From positions 1 through 28,399 of the forward strand of contig JAHABL010000014.1 of assembly GCA_018376445.1 (NCBI GenBank): a stretch of DNA of 28,399 nucleotides, given 5' to 3'. Both the position numbers and the translations under genes were made by a program. Under the pieces are notes generated by a model. That model had not been told where the DNA came from and searched no databases. It was given only the letters and a program-made list of their open reading frames with translations. Source of the DNA: Mycobacteriales bacterium. Its GTDB lineage: Bacteria > Actinomycetota > Actinomycetes > Mycobacteriales > Mycobacteriaceae. Positions 1-9,022 of the stretch are shown here, piece by piece (the stretch's first letter is position 1; each line of letters begins with the position of its first letter).

Positions 1-1977
1 CATCAGCTTGAGCACGGTCTGCTGGAAGGACTTCTTGCCGTACTCTTTCTTGGCCTGTGCCCGGTCGTCCAGCAGCGTCTTGTAGGGGCGGCGCAGCAGA
101 CGCGACGGTGAGCCGTCCTGAAGTCGCAGGGTGCGCCCGAAGTGGCCGATCTGGCACGTCACACGGGCACCCAGCTTCAGCGCCAGCCAGACCTCTGGAG
201 CCATCGACCACACACCACGTGCACCGCCCGACGTCCGGGGGTAGACCATCGACCCCTCGACGGGCACGGGCAGGCAGGGGAAGGCCACCGACTCGGGGAA
301 CTCGAACGACACAAAGCCGACGAACGGCGTCAACGGACCACCCTCGGCGAAGTCGTCCAGCGACAGCTCGACGTTGTTCACCGTCCGCAGGATCACGCCG
401 TCGGGGTGCAGGTAGTTGACGTCCCAAATGGTCGAGCTGGCCGTCGGATAGCACGACTGGAGATCGAGGTCGTGCGTGGTCTGCTCGAACAGCCCCAGCT
501 CTGCGCTCATGTTGTACCCGCCTCGGAAGGACAGGGCACAGGCGTGAATCCACGTGGCCGCAGCGCCGTCGAGAGGTTGCAGCTCGCGCTGCCGGTAGTA
601 GGCGAGCTGGTTCTCGATGCTCACGGTCTGCTCGGTCTTCTTGGTGACCTTCTCCAGGCCGCCGAACACGCGGTTGAAGTCGATCTTGTGACCGACCTCC
701 ACCAGCGATTTGCCCGCGTGACGCTCTGCGAGCTCGGTGGCGATGATGCCGCGCACGGCGCGGGCCGCAGCCGTCGGCAGCGTCAGCGCGACCTCCTGGT
801 CCTCGCCGTACATCAGGCTGACGTACTCCAGGGCGATCACCGCGTCGTTCGAGGCGTAGTCGAGAAACTCCGCAGGGTGTGCGACCAGGTACTCATCCAT
901 GCGCGAAATCCAGTCGCCGGGAACGTCCAGCTTCGCCACACCCACGGCGTCGCCCAGCTCGGCCAGCTTCGCAGCACCCGACTGCGCCATGGTGTCCCGG
1001 ATGGAGATCACCACCGGACGTGCCCAGCGCTTGTTCTCACCGGGGAGCACCCACTCGACGGGCTTGGGGGAGACCATGCCCGCGCTGGCCGAGATCACCG
1101 CACGCAGGATGTCCGGCTCCCGGTCGTCCAGCCGACGATTCCGGTACCCGGAGAAGCCAGCCTTCGCCCGACCACGCTTCCGACCCGTCGTGTAGGAGGC
1201 GTCCCACGTGTTGTGCATCTTCACAGGGTCGACGAAGGTCGTCAGGTCGGCGTTCTGGAAGTGCGCCACCAGGGTGATCGGCAGCGCGTGCGCGTGGTCG
1301 CCCTTCTGCCGGAACCACCATTCCCGATGCCACTTGCCGCTGGCGTCCACGACGTCCTGCCGGGGGACACCCTTCGACGTCCAGCCCTCGGCCAGCGGGT
1401 GCTCGTGCAATCCCAACGCCGTGATGGCCAGCTCCAGCGCCTTGGCGAACGACAGCCGGGCAACGCGAGGACCACGAGGCCCGTGGTAGATGGCAGGGAG
1501 GATCACAACCAGCCGCAGCCGGTCCGCGTCGGTCGGGTCGATGACGGCGAACTGGTAGGAGACGATGCGCCGCGTGACCTGTTCGCTCTCGCCGATCCAT
1601 CCGCGCTCGGCGTCGAACGTGTCGTCGCTGACGAACTCGGTGTCGAACCCGATGACGATCGACCCCTTGCCCGAACGCATCCCCTTCACCGACGGATAGG
1701 AACCGAAGCCACCGACCTCACGGGTGGCCGTCCGCTCGACCGTCTTGGTCAGCATGACGAACCGGGCCGGGTGCTTGCGCGAGGTCGCGGTATCGGCCAC
1801 CCGGCTCACCCGCCATCCGTTGGCGGCGGCGGCGGCAATGGGGCCTTCCCCATAGGGGGTTGCCGCCAGTGCCCTCTGACTAGGGGCTTCGGTACCTTCT
1901 CGCGTCCCGATAAGGCCTTTCTGGGGCGGAACCGGGGCCTCGGAGACTACCTGTGTGGTGCTCTTCAACCCGCTCAT
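1..1977 (-). CDS. Family B DNA polymerase of a mobile element (3' end beyond window)
   Basis: This frame is open for 659 codons from an ATG at 1977 to the window edge, so the protein is incomplete at its C terminus. The exonuclease domain is complete: Exo I is D112-T-E114, Exo II is F-Q-N242-A-D244-L, Exo III is Y374-A-S-N-D378. Palm motif A reads D505-L-Q-S508-C-Y510-P511, the DxxSLYP form. The visible sequence stops just where motif B (KxxxNSxYG) should follow. This pattern is that of DNA polymerases of the viral, organellar and protein-primed branch (DNA_pol_B_2 type) and not of a cellular Pol II. The ATG overlaps the stop of the HTH gene by one base (TGATG), so the two are translationally coupled. 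Inference: it replicates an integrated plasmid or phage-like element. The opposite strand is also open for long stretches, but that is a codon-bias shadow. Confidence 0.85.
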   Translation of the reverse strand, partial: MSGLKSTTQVVSEAPVPPQKGLIGTREGTEAPSQRALAATPYGEGPIAAAAANGWRVSRVADTATSRKHPARFVMLTKTVERTATREVGGFGSYPSVKGMRSGKGSIVIGFDTEFVSDDTFDAERGWIGESEQVTRRIVSYQFAVIDPTDADRLRLVVILPAIYHGPRGPRVARLSFAKALELAITALGLHEHPLAEGWTSKGVPRQDVVDASGKWHREWWFRQKGDHAHALPITLVAHFQNADLTTFVDPVKMHNTWDASYTTGRKRGRAKAGFSGYRNRRLDDREPDILRAVISASAGMVSPKPVEWVLPGENKRWARPVVISIRDTMAQSGAAKLAELGDAVGVAKLDVPGDWISRMDEYLVAHPAEFLDYASNDAVIALEYVSLMYGEDQEVALTLPTAAARAVRGIIATELAERHAGKSLVEVGHKIDFNRVFGGLEKVTKKTEQTVSIENQLAYYRQRELQPLDGAAATWIHACALSFRGGYNMSAELGLFEQTTHDLDLQSCYPTASSTIWDVNYLHPDGVILRTVNNVELSLDDFAEGGPLTPFVGFVSFEFPESVAFPCLPVPVEGSMVYPRTSGGARGVWSMAPEVWLALKLGARVTCQIGHFGRTLRLQDGSPSRLLRRPYKTLLDDRAQAKKEYGKKSFQQTVLKLM

Positions 1978-2270
1978 CACGCACCCCCAAGGAGGTCGCG
2001 CAGGCGTCGAGTCTGCTCTGGGGTGAGCGGAGGAGCGGCGGCCACGAGGCGCTGGATGGCCGCATCGATTGGGTCTCCACCGGCTGGCCTGACCAGCGCA
2101 TCGAGGTCGGTGCGCAGCACCTTGACGCGGGTGCCGGTCTTGTAGGCGGGGAGCTTGCCCTGTGCGATCCACGAGCGCAGGGTCGAGTATGCGCCGTAGC
2201 CCTCGGCCACGGCTTCCTGAAGAGTGAGGTAGTGCGTCCGCGATGACGCGGGGGAGTAGGCGGTGCCCAC
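1977..2270 (-). CDS. Excisionase-type helix-turn-helix DNA-binding protein
   Basis: A 97-aa protein that starts at GTG 2270, with a GGAG Shine-Dalgarno about six bases upstream. Residues about 14-60 (LTLQEAVAEGYGAYSTLRSW, then a basic K-P-Y-K-T-G-R-K stretch and L-R-T-D-L-D-A-L) match the MerR/AlpA-like winged HTH of excisionases and plasmid regulators (HTH_17 family): a helix-turn-helix with a bulky W, then a short wing. The C-terminal 35 residues form a helical P-L-T-P-E-Q tail. Its stop overlaps the polymerase ATG by one base, so it is the first gene of a two-gene unit. It probably controls replication or excision of the element. An alternative is a plain transcriptional repressor of its own leader. 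Confidence 0.75.
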   Translation of the reverse strand: MGTAYSPASSRTHYLTLQEAVAEGYGAYSTLRSWIAQGKLPAYKTGTRVKVLRTDLDALVRPAGGDPIDAAIQRLVAAAPPLTPEQTRRLRDLLGGA

Positions 2271-2530
2271 GATGAACTCCAGACAGCTTGAACTGTCCGG
2301 AGACGGGGGGATAGTTGTCCGGCTACTTTCCCGGTCGCCGTGCGCGATGCTCCACTGAGGCCGTCGGCCTACCGTGCCTTACGGGAGAAGTCACTCCCTG
2401 CCGGGTCGTCTTGTTCAGTAATCTCGACGGGGCTCCCGGCGCTACCCGGTGCTGACTAAGAACGGCTCGCCACCGCCCCCGTGGGGTTATCCCTCTCTCA
2501 TCACCTTGCGGTCGCGGTGAATCAAGACTT
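2271..2530 (-). ncRNA. Candidate structured leader RNA ahead of the HTH-polymerase genes
   Basis: Between the minus-strand promoter (TSS near 2530) and GTG 2270 lies about 260 nt with no convincing gene. On the minus strand it contains several local stems: TCACC/GGTGA near 2519-2500, GGGAG-TGACTT-CTCCC at 2398-2383, AGGCC-GAC-GGCCT near 2371-2359, and the terminal hairpin at 2300-2277. A 77-codon minus frame (2323-2556) crosses it. That frame is rich in R, P and S, has no recognisable domain and starts upstream of the predicted TSS, so I treat it as spurious. The length and stem density suggest a regulatory RNA or attenuator, but no known riboswitch class is recognised. Confidence 0.4.
2277..2300 (-). 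promoter_or_regulatory. Hairpin that can mask the HTH gene ribosome binding site
   Basis: On the minus strand the arms TCCGGACAG and CTGTCTGGA flank a six-base loop TTCAAG. All nine pairs form in RNA, one being G-U. The descending arm contains the G-G-A of the GGAG Shine-Dalgarno used by GTG 2270, so folding would hide the ribosome binding site of the HTH and, through coupling, of the polymerase. The same inverted repeat could instead be a protein operator. Confidence 0.55.
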
Positions 2531-2536
2531 AACGCG

Positions 2537-2566
2537 ATCCTAGCAACGCCCGCCAAACGGCGTCAA
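2537..2566 (-). promoter_or_regulatory. Minus-strand promoter for the HTH-polymerase unit
   Basis: Read on the minus strand, a -35 box TTGACG (2566-2561) and a -10 box TAGGAT (2542-2537) are separated by 18 bases. It points toward the leader RNA and the HTH gene. It lies back to back with the hsdM start at 2639. Confidence 0.6.
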
Positions 2567-2638
2567 GTCTGAGCGCTATCAGACGTTCGTCCTGTACAAA
2601 ATGCGGTAGAGTTTCGATTTAATGTTTGAGGGTAGTAA

Positions 2639-4190
2639 GTGAAGACCACTGATCTGGCGAAGGTCCGCGCGACTTTGTGGAGCGCTGCAGATGAGTTGCG
2701 TGCGAATTCCAAGCTGACCCCCGTCCAGTACCGCGACCCTGTGCTTGGTCTCGTGTTCTTGGCTTACGCGGAGAATCGCTTCGAGGCCGTCCGGGCAGAG
2801 GTCGAGGCGAAGGCCACCAAGCGCAACCCGGCAACCATCGCCGACTACAAGGCGAAGTCTGTGCTGTACGTGCCCGATGAATCGCGGCTTTCGTACCTGG
2901 TTGACCTGCCAGAGGGTGATGGCATCGGTAAGGCCACCGATGCCGCGATCAAGGCCATCGAGGAGACCAACCCCGAGCTCAAGGACGTCCTGCCACGCGG
3001 GTACCAAAAGCTCGAACGTTCCACTCTCATCGAGCTCTTGCGCCTCTTCGCCCCGCTGCCCACTCAGCTTGAGGGCGACGCATTCGGGTTCATTTACGAG
3101 GACTTTCTCTCGAACTTCGCCGCCCAGGAAGGTAAAGGTGGCGGTGAGTACTTCACTCCGTATTCGATCGTGCGGCTCATTGTCGAGATCCTGCAGCCCT
3201 TCCAAGGGCGCGTGTTCGACCCGGCGTGTGGTTCGGGCGGCATGTTCGTCCAGTGCGCGAAGTTTGTCGAGCGCCATCACAAGACGGCCAGCCACCAACT
3301 GTCCGTGTTCGGCACCGAGAAAACTGAAGACACCGTGCCCTTGGCGAAGATGAACCTCGCCCTCCACGGTCTCTCCGGTGATATCCGCCAGGCGAACAGC
3401 TACTACGAAGACCCGCACAAGGCCGTTGGCGCGTTCGATTTTGTCATGGCCAACCCGCCTTTTAACGTTGACAAGATCAAGAAAGATCAGCTCGCCGGTG
3501 ACAGGCGCTATCCGTTCGGTTTTCCGCGCGCTGACAACGGCAACTTCTTGTGGATTCAGCAGTTCTACGCCGCGCTCTCGGCGAAAGGTCGCGCCGGATT
3601 CGTCATGGCCAACTCCGCGAGCGATGCCGGGCACTCGGAGAAAGAGATCCGCCAGCAACTCATCGAGTCGGGCGTCGTTGACGTGATGGTGGCCGTCGGG
3701 CCGAACTTCTTCTACACCGTCACTCTTCCGGTGACGCTGTGGTTCCTCGATAAGGCGAAAGTGGGCACCGAACGAGAAGACACTGTGCTCTTCATTGATG
3801 CTCGGAACATCTTCCACCAGATCGACCGCGCTCACCGCGATTTCACTCCCGAGCAGATCGAGTTCATCGCCAACATCGTGCGGCTCTATCGGGGGGGAGA
3901 GCGTTGAGACCGTTGACGGTAGCGGCGACCTGTTGCAGAAGAACTTCCCCGACGGCGAGTACGTCGACGTCGGCGGCCTGTGCAAGGTCGCTACCCGTGC
4001 GGAGATCGAGGAACAGGGCTGGAGCCTCAACCCCGGCCGATACACCGGCACCGCCGTAGTCGAGGACGAGGACGTCGACTTTATGGGTGACCTGCAGCGC
4101 CTCCACGAGGAGTTCACCCAACTCAGCGACGAGGCCGACGTGCTCCGCGCCAAGGTCGATGCTGCAATCACAGGGATTCTCGAGCAATGA
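2639..4190 (+). pseudogene. hsdM: Type I restriction-modification DNA methyltransferase subunit, +1 frameshift at a G7 run
   Basis: HsdM transfers methyl groups to adenine and is also needed for cleavage by the HsdR2M2S complex. The start is GTG 2639 with GAGGG six bases upstream; the nearby ATG 2622 runs into a stop at once. The N-terminal helical HsdM_N domain is followed by the N6-adenine methylase domain with D-P-A-C-G-S-G-G (motif I, about residues 194-201) and N-P-P-F (motif IV, about residue 270). The first frame ends at 3907 after L-Y-R-G-G-E-R. The expected C terminus (ETVDGSGDLLQKNFPDGEYV onward to 4190) is intact in the next frame. The shift maps to seven G at 3891-3897. With six G a single 516-aa protein results, a normal HsdM length. 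It is therefore a slipped, possibly phase-variable allele, or a homopolymer error in the sequence. The stop overlaps hsdS by four bases. Confidence 0.9.
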
Positions 4191-5449
4191 GCGAGTGGCG
4201 TGACGTAACGGTGGACGCACTGTGTTCAAGAGTAACAAGTGGTGGGACACCCAGTCGGAAGCGAGCCGACTACTTTGCTGACGATGGTATTCCTTGGGTC
4301 AAGTCGCAGGAGCTGATTGGGGCACGGATTGTTGCGACGGAAGAGCACATCTCTGAGGCCGGACTCATGAATTCTTCCGCGAAACTGCTTCCGCGAGACA
4401 CTGTGCTCCTTGCGATGTACGGAGCAAACGTGGGGCAGCTGGCATGGCTGGGCGTCGAAGCAACCGTCAATCAGGCCATTTGTGCGATGGTCACACACCC
4501 CGAAGAGACAGACTCGCGCTTCCTCTACTACGCGCTTGCGGGTTCCCGCGAGCGCCTCGTTGGGAACGCGCACGGGGCCGCTCAGCAAAACCTGAGTCAG
4601 CAACTGATCAAACCTTTCAAGCTGGCTGTCCCTGCACTGGCGACCCAGAGGCGCATCGGAGAGATCCTTCGTTCCATGGACGATCTGATTGAGAACAATC
4701 GGCGGCGGATTGAGGTGCTGGAGGAGATGGCGCGGTCCATCTACCGCGAGTGGTTCGTGAAGTTCCGCTTTCCCGGCCACCAGGACGTCCCCCTCGTCGA
4801 CTCCCCGATGGGCAAGATTCCGTGCGGGTGGCGTGTCGGCGCTTTGAGCGAAACAGCGGTGGTCTCGCGAATCTCTGTAAAGCCCTGTGATCACCCTGAC
4901 ACGATATTCGACCATTACAGCCTCCCTGCGTTCGATGAGGGACAGGTTCCTGCTCGGCAACTCGGATCCGAAATTCGCAGCAACAAGTATCTGATTGCGC
5001 AGCCCTCGTTGCTAGTGTCCAAGTTGAACCCTCGAATAGATCGCACGTGGCTGGCTGGTTATGAATCAGTGCTAACAGCAATTGCATCCACGGAGTTCGT
5101 TGTGACCACACCAACCGACGCGTGGTCACTTGAGTGGCTATACCTCGTTGTGAAATCAGAGGCCGTTCGGAATCGGCTGGTTTCGATGAGCGGAGGGACA
5201 TCTACGAGTCATCAGAGAGTGAAGCCACAGGATTTTCTCAACACTCCTCTGGTGCTCCCCCCCAAGACTCTGCACGATCAGCTGGTTCAAATTGTTCGCC
5301 CGATGCTGGCTCTTGGACGCCGCTTGCGAAGCGAGAATGAGCAACTTGTGCAAGTTCGCGACCGGCTACTTCCCAAACTTGTGACCGGTGAGATCGACGT
5401 ATCCGGGCTCGACCTGGACGCGGTGATAGCAGAGGGGATGGCCGGATGA
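4187..5449 (+). CDS. hsdS: Type I restriction-modification specificity subunit
   Basis: HsdS selects the bipartite DNA target and holds the two HsdM and HsdR subunits. This 420-aa protein has the standard layout: target recognition domain 1 (about residues 1-150, including the typical G-G-T-P-S-R start and a G-A-A-Q-Q-N-L-S-Q-Q-L end), a central helical spacer (about 152-195, with R-R-I-G-E-I-L and M-D-D-L-I-E-N-N), domain 2 (about 205-355, S-G-G-T-S-T-S-H-Q-R-V end) and a distal helical repeat ending R-L-L-P-K-L-V-T-G-E-I. The ATG overlaps the hsdM stop (ATGA), which implies coupled translation. Parts of both recognition domains look less G+C-rich than the conserved repeats, which fits the known swapping of recognition domains by recombination. 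Confidence 0.92.
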   Translation: MSEWRDVTVDALCSRVTSGGTPSRKRADYFADDGIPWVKSQELIGARIVATEEHISEAGLMNSSAKLLPRDTVLLAMYGANVGQLAWLGVEATVNQAICAMVTHPEETDSRFLYYALAGSRERLVGNAHGAAQQNLSQQLIKPFKLAVPALATQRRIGEILRSMDDLIENNRRRIEVLEEMARSIYREWFVKFRFPGHQDVPLVDSPMGKIPCGWRVGALSETAVVSRISVKPCDHPDTIFDHYSLPAFDEGQVPARQLGSEIRSNKYLIAQPSLLVSKLNPRIDRTWLAGYESVLTAIASTEFVVTTPTDAWSLEWLYLVVKSEAVRNRLVSMSGGTSTSHQRVKPQDFLNTPLVLPPKTLHDQLVQIVRPMLALGRRLRSENEQLVQVRDRLLPKLVTGEIDVSGLDLDAVIAEGMAG

Positions 5450-8400
5450 CACCCGTTGGTCCGGAGTACCGGTACGTGGAGAAGCCCAGCATGGAGCTGT
5501 TGGCCGAGCTCGGGTGGTCCACGCTCGATGCGTACAACGAAGAACTGGGCGAGACCGGCACGCTCGGGCGTGATTCGCACCGTGACGTCGTGCTCACCCA
5601 CCGGCTGCGGTCGGTGATGCGAGCGCTCAACCCCGAGTACGTGCCGCAGGATGTGATCGAGGAAGCAATCGAGGCGCTTACGAAGGATCGCTCGGCAATG
5701 GACCCGGTGCGGGCCAACCGGGAGGTTCGCGATCTCGTCCGCGACGGCTACCAGGCCGAGTGGGTGGATGCGCACGGGGAGAAGCAGATCGAAACGCTTC
5801 GCTTCATCGACTTCGCCTGTCCTATGGAAAACGACCTGCTGGCCGCGCGTCAGGTGTGGGTCAAGGGAAATCTCCATAGCCGTCGACTCGATCTCGTGCT
5901 GTACGTCAACGGCATCCCGCTGGTGCTCATGGAATTCAAAGAGCCAAACGGGTCGGTAAAGACCGCGTACGACGACAACCTCACCGACTACCGCGACACG
6001 ATCCCGCAGCTGTTCATACCGAACCTGTTCGTGCTGCTCTCCAACGGAGCCGAGGCGAAGATAGGGTCCACGTACGCGCCGTACGACTTCTTCAACGACT
6101 GGTTGGTGCTCGACGCCAAGGGCACTCGTGCCAAGCCCGGCCAGGGCGAAGTGGCGCTAGAAACGGCATTGCGAGGCACCTGCAACCCGCCGTTGCTGTT
6201 GGATCTACTGGAGAACTTCGTTGCCTACCTGGAACGCCCGGGCGGCCTCATCAAGGTGATCGCGCGTTCCCACCAATACCTGGGCGTCAATGCGGCGATC
6301 GAGAATCTGCACCAAGCACGCGCCGACCACGAGAAGCGGCTCGGAGTGTTCTGGCACACCCAGGGATCAGGCAAGTCGCTGTCGATGCTGTGGTTCACCC
6401 AGAAGGTGCTGCGGCAGGTGCCGGGAAACTGGACCTTCGTCATGGTCACCGACCGCACCGAGCTCGACACGCAGCTCCACGGCGAGTTCGCCGACTCCGG
6501 CGCGATCTCGCCCGAGGCGCGCGTGCATGCCGAGTCGGTGGCGCACCTGCGCAAGCTACTCGCCGCCGACCACCGGTACGTGTTCACGCTGATCCACAAG
6601 TTTCAGCCGTCAAAGGACGAGCAGCGGATGCCGGTGCTGTCAGACCGCTCCGACGTCATCGTCATCACCGACGAGGCGCACCGCAGCCAGTACGACACCC
6701 TCGCGCTCAACATGCGCACCGCCCTGCCAAACGCGTCGATGATGGGCTTCACCGGCACCCCGCTCATCGCGGGGGAGGAGCAGGCCACTCGGGAACAATT
6801 CGGTGACTACGTGAGCATCTACAACTTCCGTGACGCCATCGCCGACGGCGCCACCGTACCGCTGTACTACGAGAACCGCATCCCAGAACTCCAGCTCGTC
6901 AACGACAACTTTTCAGACGAACTCAACGAGCTGCTCGAAGAAGCCGAGATCGACGACGAGGCTGAAGGCCAACTCGCGCGCCAATTCGCCACACAATACG
7001 CATTGCTCACCCGGCCCGAACGCCTCAAAGCCATCGCGAAGGACCTCGTACAGCATTTCGTCGGCCGCGGATTTCCAGGCAAGGCGATGTACGTCGGGCT
7101 CGACAAAGCAGCGGCCGTGCGGATGTACGACCTCGTCCAGGCGGAGTGGGCGGAGCACCTCGCCGAGCTCAAGGAGCAGCACGACCAGCTGCCTGAACTG
7201 GAACGCGCCTGGTTGGCATCCCGGATCGAGCTCATGGAGACCACCGACATGGCCGTCGTGGTCTCACCCAGCCAAAATGAGCTCAAGATGCTTGATGACC
7301 TCGGCTTGGACATCCGGCCGCATCGCGAACGAATGAACCGGGAAGATCTCGCCGAGAAGTTCAAAGACGCAAAAGACCCGCTGCGCATCGTGTTCGTCTG
7401 CGCGATGTGGATGACCGGGTTCGACGCTCCGAGCGTTTCGACGGTCTACCTCGATCGGCCGATGCGGAACCACACCCTGATGCAGACCATTGCCCGAGCC
7501 AACCGCGTCTTTCCGGACAAAGAAAATGGGCGCATCGTCGACTACGTTGGTGTCTTCCAGAACTTGGAGAAGGCCCTCGCCGTATACGGGGCGGGTGACG
7601 GTGGCGACGCACCGATCGAGATCATTGATGCCTTAGCCGACAACCTCGATGCAGTTGTCACCAAGCTTTTTGAGTTTTGCGCCGGTGTCGGCGTCGATTT
7701 CGCCGCCTTTCGAGATGCCCAGGGTTTCGATCACATCAAGAAGCGTGATGCCGCCGTCGAAGCACTGCTGAAGGACGAGGCCACGCGCACCGAGTTCCAG
7801 CAGCAGGCCCGACAGGTACGGAAACTCTTCAAAGCGCTGCTGCCCAACCCGGTGGCGCAGAAGCAACAACTCACCCCCGCGGCCGTGCGGGAGCTCGCCG
7901 ATCGGATCACTGAGGTGACCCGTCCGCCGGCGCAGGATCTCGGGAGCCTCACCGACGCGGTGGACGCCCTGCTCGACCGCTCCGTTGGTGCCGAGGAATA
8001 CGTCATCCGCGCCGTGGCCGACGGCACCACCCCCGACCCGCTCGTCGATCTCGCCCAAATCGACTTCGAAGGGCTGGCAGCTAGGTTTGGCGATCGCAAA
8101 CGCGCTGAGACCGATCGCCTCGCCCAACTGTTGCGGCAACAGGCGATCTCCTCCGCCACGCGCAACCCGACTCGGTACGAGTTGGTGGAACGGATCGAGG
8201 AACTCATCGAGGCCTACAACGCAGGCAGCGTAAACATCGACGAGTACCTCAAACGCCTCGTCAAACTGTCGAAGACACTGTCGGCTGAGGAGGAGCGCAG
8301 CGTCCGCGAAGGTCTGACCGAGGAGGAGCTCGCGATCTTCGACCTGCTTACCCAGCCCGAGCCGGAGCTTACCGAGGAAGAACGCGAGCGGGTGAAGACC

Positions 8401-8772
8401 AGTGCCAAGAAGCTGCTGGAGCACCTGCATGAGAAGCTCATCCAGGACTGGCGCCGCAAGATCGACGTACTCAACGACGTAGACAGCACCATCCGCCGAG
8501 TGCTCGATCAGAGCCTTCCCGAGGATCCGTATACCGACGACATCTTCGGCAGGAAGGCTGAGTTGGTGCTGGAACACGTGCTCACCGCATACGGCGACAA
8601 TGGAGAGAGCGCTTACGCGAACCGAGCTGATGTGGTCTGGCCGAATACTCCCATCGACATGGACCAACCACTAGACCCATTCCGGATAACGTACGGCGGT
8701 GTGCAGGCCATCCGCGACAATCCTGAGCTGGCAGCGAGGGCTTCGGCCATGCTGTCCAGTAGAACCAGGTGA
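5446..8772 (+). CDS. hsdR: Type I restriction enzyme motor and nuclease subunit
   Basis: HsdR translocates DNA with ATP and cuts it at a distance from the target site. This 1108-aa protein is full length for the family. The N-terminal PD-(D/E)xK nuclease is visible as R-L-D-L-V-L-Y followed by M-E-F-K-E (E and K near residues 163-166). The superfamily 2 helicase core follows: Walker A Q-G-S-G-K-S (about 306-311), D-E-A-H (about 409-412), motif III F-T-G-T-P, and motifs V/VI W-M-T-G-F-D-A-P and Q-T-I-A-R-A-N-R. A charged helical C-terminal region probably binds HsdM. The ATG overlaps the hsdS stop by four bases. If HsdM is really frameshifted, HsdR cannot act, because it needs the M2S core; no self-damage would result. 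Confidence 0.95.
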   Translation: MTPVGPEYRYVEKPSMELLAELGWSTLDAYNEELGETGTLGRDSHRDVVLTHRLRSVMRALNPEYVPQDVIEEAIEALTKDRSAMDPVRANREVRDLVRDGYQAEWVDAHGEKQIETLRFIDFACPMENDLLAARQVWVKGNLHSRRLDLVLYVNGIPLVLMEFKEPNGSVKTAYDDNLTDYRDTIPQLFIPNLFVLLSNGAEAKIGSTYAPYDFFNDWLVLDAKGTRAKPGQGEVALETALRGTCNPPLLLDLLENFVAYLERPGGLIKVIARSHQYLGVNAAIENLHQARADHEKRLGVFWHTQGSGKSLSMLWFTQKVLRQVPGNWTFVMVTDRTELDTQLHGEFADSGAISPEARVHAESVAHLRKLLAADHRYVFTLIHKFQPSKDEQRMPVLSDRSDVIVITDEAHRSQYDTLALNMRTALPNASMMGFTGTPLIAGEEQATREQFGDYVSIYNFRDAIADGATVPLYYENRIPELQLVNDNFSDELNELLEEAEIDDEAEGQLARQFATQYALLTRPERLKAIAKDLVQHFVGRGFPGKAMYVGLDKAAAVRMYDLVQAEWAEHLAELKEQHDQLPELERAWLASRIELMETTDMAVVVSPSQNELKMLDDLGLDIRPHRERMNREDLAEKFKDAKDPLRIVFVCAMWMTGFDAPSVSTVYLDRPMRNHTLMQTIARANRVFPDKENGRIVDYVGVFQNLEKALAVYGAGDGGDAPIEIIDALADNLDAVVTKLFEFCAGVGVDFAAFRDAQGFDHIKKRDAAVEALLKDEATRTEFQQQARQVRKLFKALLPNPVAQKQQLTPAAVRELADRITEVTRPPAQDLGSLTDAVDALLDRSVGAEEYVIRAVADGTTPDPLVDLAQIDFEGLAARFGDRKRAETDRLAQLLRQQAISSATRNPTRYELVERIEELIEAYNAGSVNIDEYLKRLVKLSKTLSAEEERSVREGLTEEELAIFDLLTQPEPELTEEERERVKTSAKKLLEHLHEKLIQDWRRKIDVLNDVDSTIRRVLDQSLPEDPYTDDIFGRKAELVLEHVLTAYGDNGESAYANRADVVWPNTPIDMDQPLDPFRITYGGVQAIRDNPELAARASAMLSSRTR

Positions 8773-9022
8773 AGCTGTTACTAGGCGGTAAGACACAGAG
8801 TTCAGATTCAATTATTTAAACCTAATATCGAGAACGAGAATGTGGTTATACTTTATTCTGGTATGATGTTGTCTGGTGACGCATATGTAACGCGCAAGGG
8901 AGGGCGATCTCGGTTCGCGAGATATTCGTAACGAACCAGGGCGTTGACGTGTGCTGAGTGTCACCTGTCGGTGCACTTTACTTTGGGCGGATAGGCCACT
9001 TTATGATCGGAGAGGTACGTTC
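8773..9022 (+). promoter_or_regulatory. AT-rich spacer with extended -10 promoter for the RloC-like gene
   Basis: The 250 bases between hsdR and the next start are much richer in A and T than the RM genes. An extended -10 element TGGTATGAT sits at 8859-8867; the -35 match is poor. Transcription from there would leave a leader of about 150 nt. No gene is convincing here; an in-frame GTG at 8951 lacks a ribosome binding site. Confidence 0.4.

Noticed and set aside
142..2145. A 667-codon open frame on the plus strand
   Set aside because: Its product is low-complexity (V, R, G, H, D) with no domain. It is the shadow of the minus-strand polymerase, which has ordered catalytic motifs.
2323..2556. 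A 77-codon minus frame in the leader
   Set aside because: It starts upstream of the predicted transcription start, has no good ribosome site and is arginine- and proline-rich. A structured RNA fits better.
2579..4171. A 530-codon minus-strand frame opposite hsdM
   Set aside because: It is antisense to a gene with clear methyltransferase motifs and has no recognisable domain; high-G+C codon bias keeps it open.
8951..9022. GTG 8951 as the start of the RloC-like protein
   Set aside because: No ribosome site. The extra 24 residues lack family character, while ATG 9023 has GGAGAGG and starts directly with the ATPase strand.
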